A DNA stretch of 6,781 bases from Sulfurospirillum sp. (GTDB taxonomy: Bacteria; Campylobacterota; Campylobacteria; Campylobacterales; QNZT01): NCBI GenBank assembly GCA_003978405.1, contig QNZU01000073.1, positions 1 to 6,781 on the forward strand, given 5' to 3'. This document shows, piece after piece, positions 6,493-6,781 of the stretch. The position numbers were made by a program, and so were the translations under genes. Below the pieces are notes generated by a model. That model did not search any database. It had not been told where the DNA came from and worked only from the letters and a program-made list of their open reading frames with translations. Numbering within the stretch: position 1 is the first letter of the stretch; every line of letters begins with the position of its first letter.

Positions 6493-6781
6493 TGGGTTTT
6501 AGAATTAACACAAATGTAGCGGCTATGAATGCACACATGCACTCAGTAAACAACAACCATGGGCTTAACAATTCACTTTCTGCTTTAAGTAGCGGTCACA
6601 GAATTAACAAAGCGGCTGATGATGCGTCAGGTCTTTCAATTGCAAATAAGCTTTCTGCACAAGCTGAAGGTTTAGGTCAAGCAGTTAGAAACTCAAACGA
6701 TGCAATCGGTTTGATTCAAACAGCTGATGGTGCTTTAGAAGAGTATGGAAATATTCTTAAAAGAGTAAGAACACTAGCAAC
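6492..6781 (+). CDS. Flagellin, N-terminal part (3' end outside window)
   Basis: Filament subunit, exported without a signal peptide by the flagellar type III system. Ninety-six complete codons are visible, about the D0 helix and start of D1: MGFRINTNVAAMNAH..., LSSGHRINKAADDASGLSIANKL (33-54), LGQAVRNSNDAIGLIQTADGALEEYG (61-86), ILKRVRTLA (88-96). These are core flagellin motifs in the right order. Whether it is flaA- or flaB-like cannot be told; the sigma-28 promoter suggests a major, late-class flagellin, while the place beside topA recalls H. pylori flaB. Odd points: four His in the first 36 residues (15, 17, 23, 36), including His36 in SSGHRIN where Leu, Tyr or Gln is usual, and a D1 segment like enteric flagellins instead of the usual Campylobacterota DTIKTKA. 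The leader carries two CsrA-type hairpins, so translation is probably repressed by CsrA and relieved by FliW. Flagellin identity is secure. Confidence 0.95.
   Translation, partial: MGFRINTNVAAMNAHMHSVNNNHGLNNSLSALSSGHRINKAADDASGLSIANKLSAQAEGLGQAVRNSNDAIGLIQTADGALEEYGNILKRVRTLA

Noticed and set aside
6371..6571. Minus-strand 66-codon frame crossing the flagellin start
   Set aside because: It is antisense to the sigma-28 promoter and flagellin N-terminus, and its translation has no recognisable features.

Overview
The window looks like part of a low-GC Campylobacterota (epsilonproteobacterial) chromosome. Four things point there: the order enolase / FtsB-like coiled-coil protein / secreted AMIN-type protein, known from Helicobacter and Campylobacter; a topoisomerase I gene next to a flagellin gene; a BioB with the short N-terminus and the M-V-A-G-G-R-E motif of that phylum; and a flagellin starting MGFRINTNVAA. 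The genus cannot be settled from this sequence. I see no RNA gene, CRISPR array, insertion sequence or phage gene. All full-length genes look intact, and the first and last genes are cut by the window edges.

Layout. (1) Plus strand, 1-2133: the 3' part of eno, then an 88-aa membrane-anchored coiled-coil protein (FtsB/DivIC-like), then a 246-aa, extremely lysine-rich exported protein with a C-terminal AMIN-like domain. Spacing is 4 bp and then a 4-bp ATGA overlap, so they are probably co-transcribed. (2) Minus strand, 6190 down to 2139: topA, bioB and a CPA2-type cation:proton antiporter membrane protein. Both junctions probably share the same 8-nt stop/start overlap, so this reads as one translationally coupled operon. 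The two blocks converge with 5 bp between stop codons, over an 8-bp inverted repeat. (3) 6191-6491: a divergent control region with an extended -10 promoter for topA, a very AT-rich spacer, and a FliA (sigma-28) promoter for flagellin. (4) 6492 to the end: the N-terminal 96 codons of a flagellin.

The genes serve glycolysis, cell division and envelope, DNA supercoiling, biotin synthesis, ion transport and motility. Most are housekeeping genes, and I do not see an undescribed multi-gene system. The strongest signal beyond the genes is the flagellin leader. Immediately downstream of the sigma-28 promoter are two consecutive hairpins, each showing a GGA in its loop: the first carries CAAGGATG, the second is the ribosome binding site. 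This is the classic layout of a CsrA-repressed (and so probably FliW-controlled) flagellin mRNA. Also notable are a flagellin D1 segment resembling the TLR5-recognised type rather than the evasive type of Campylobacter and Helicobacter, a Gly-Glu pair where CPA2 antiporters usually carry an acidic DD/ND/QD motif, and a bacterial N-glycosylation sequon in the lysine-rich protein.
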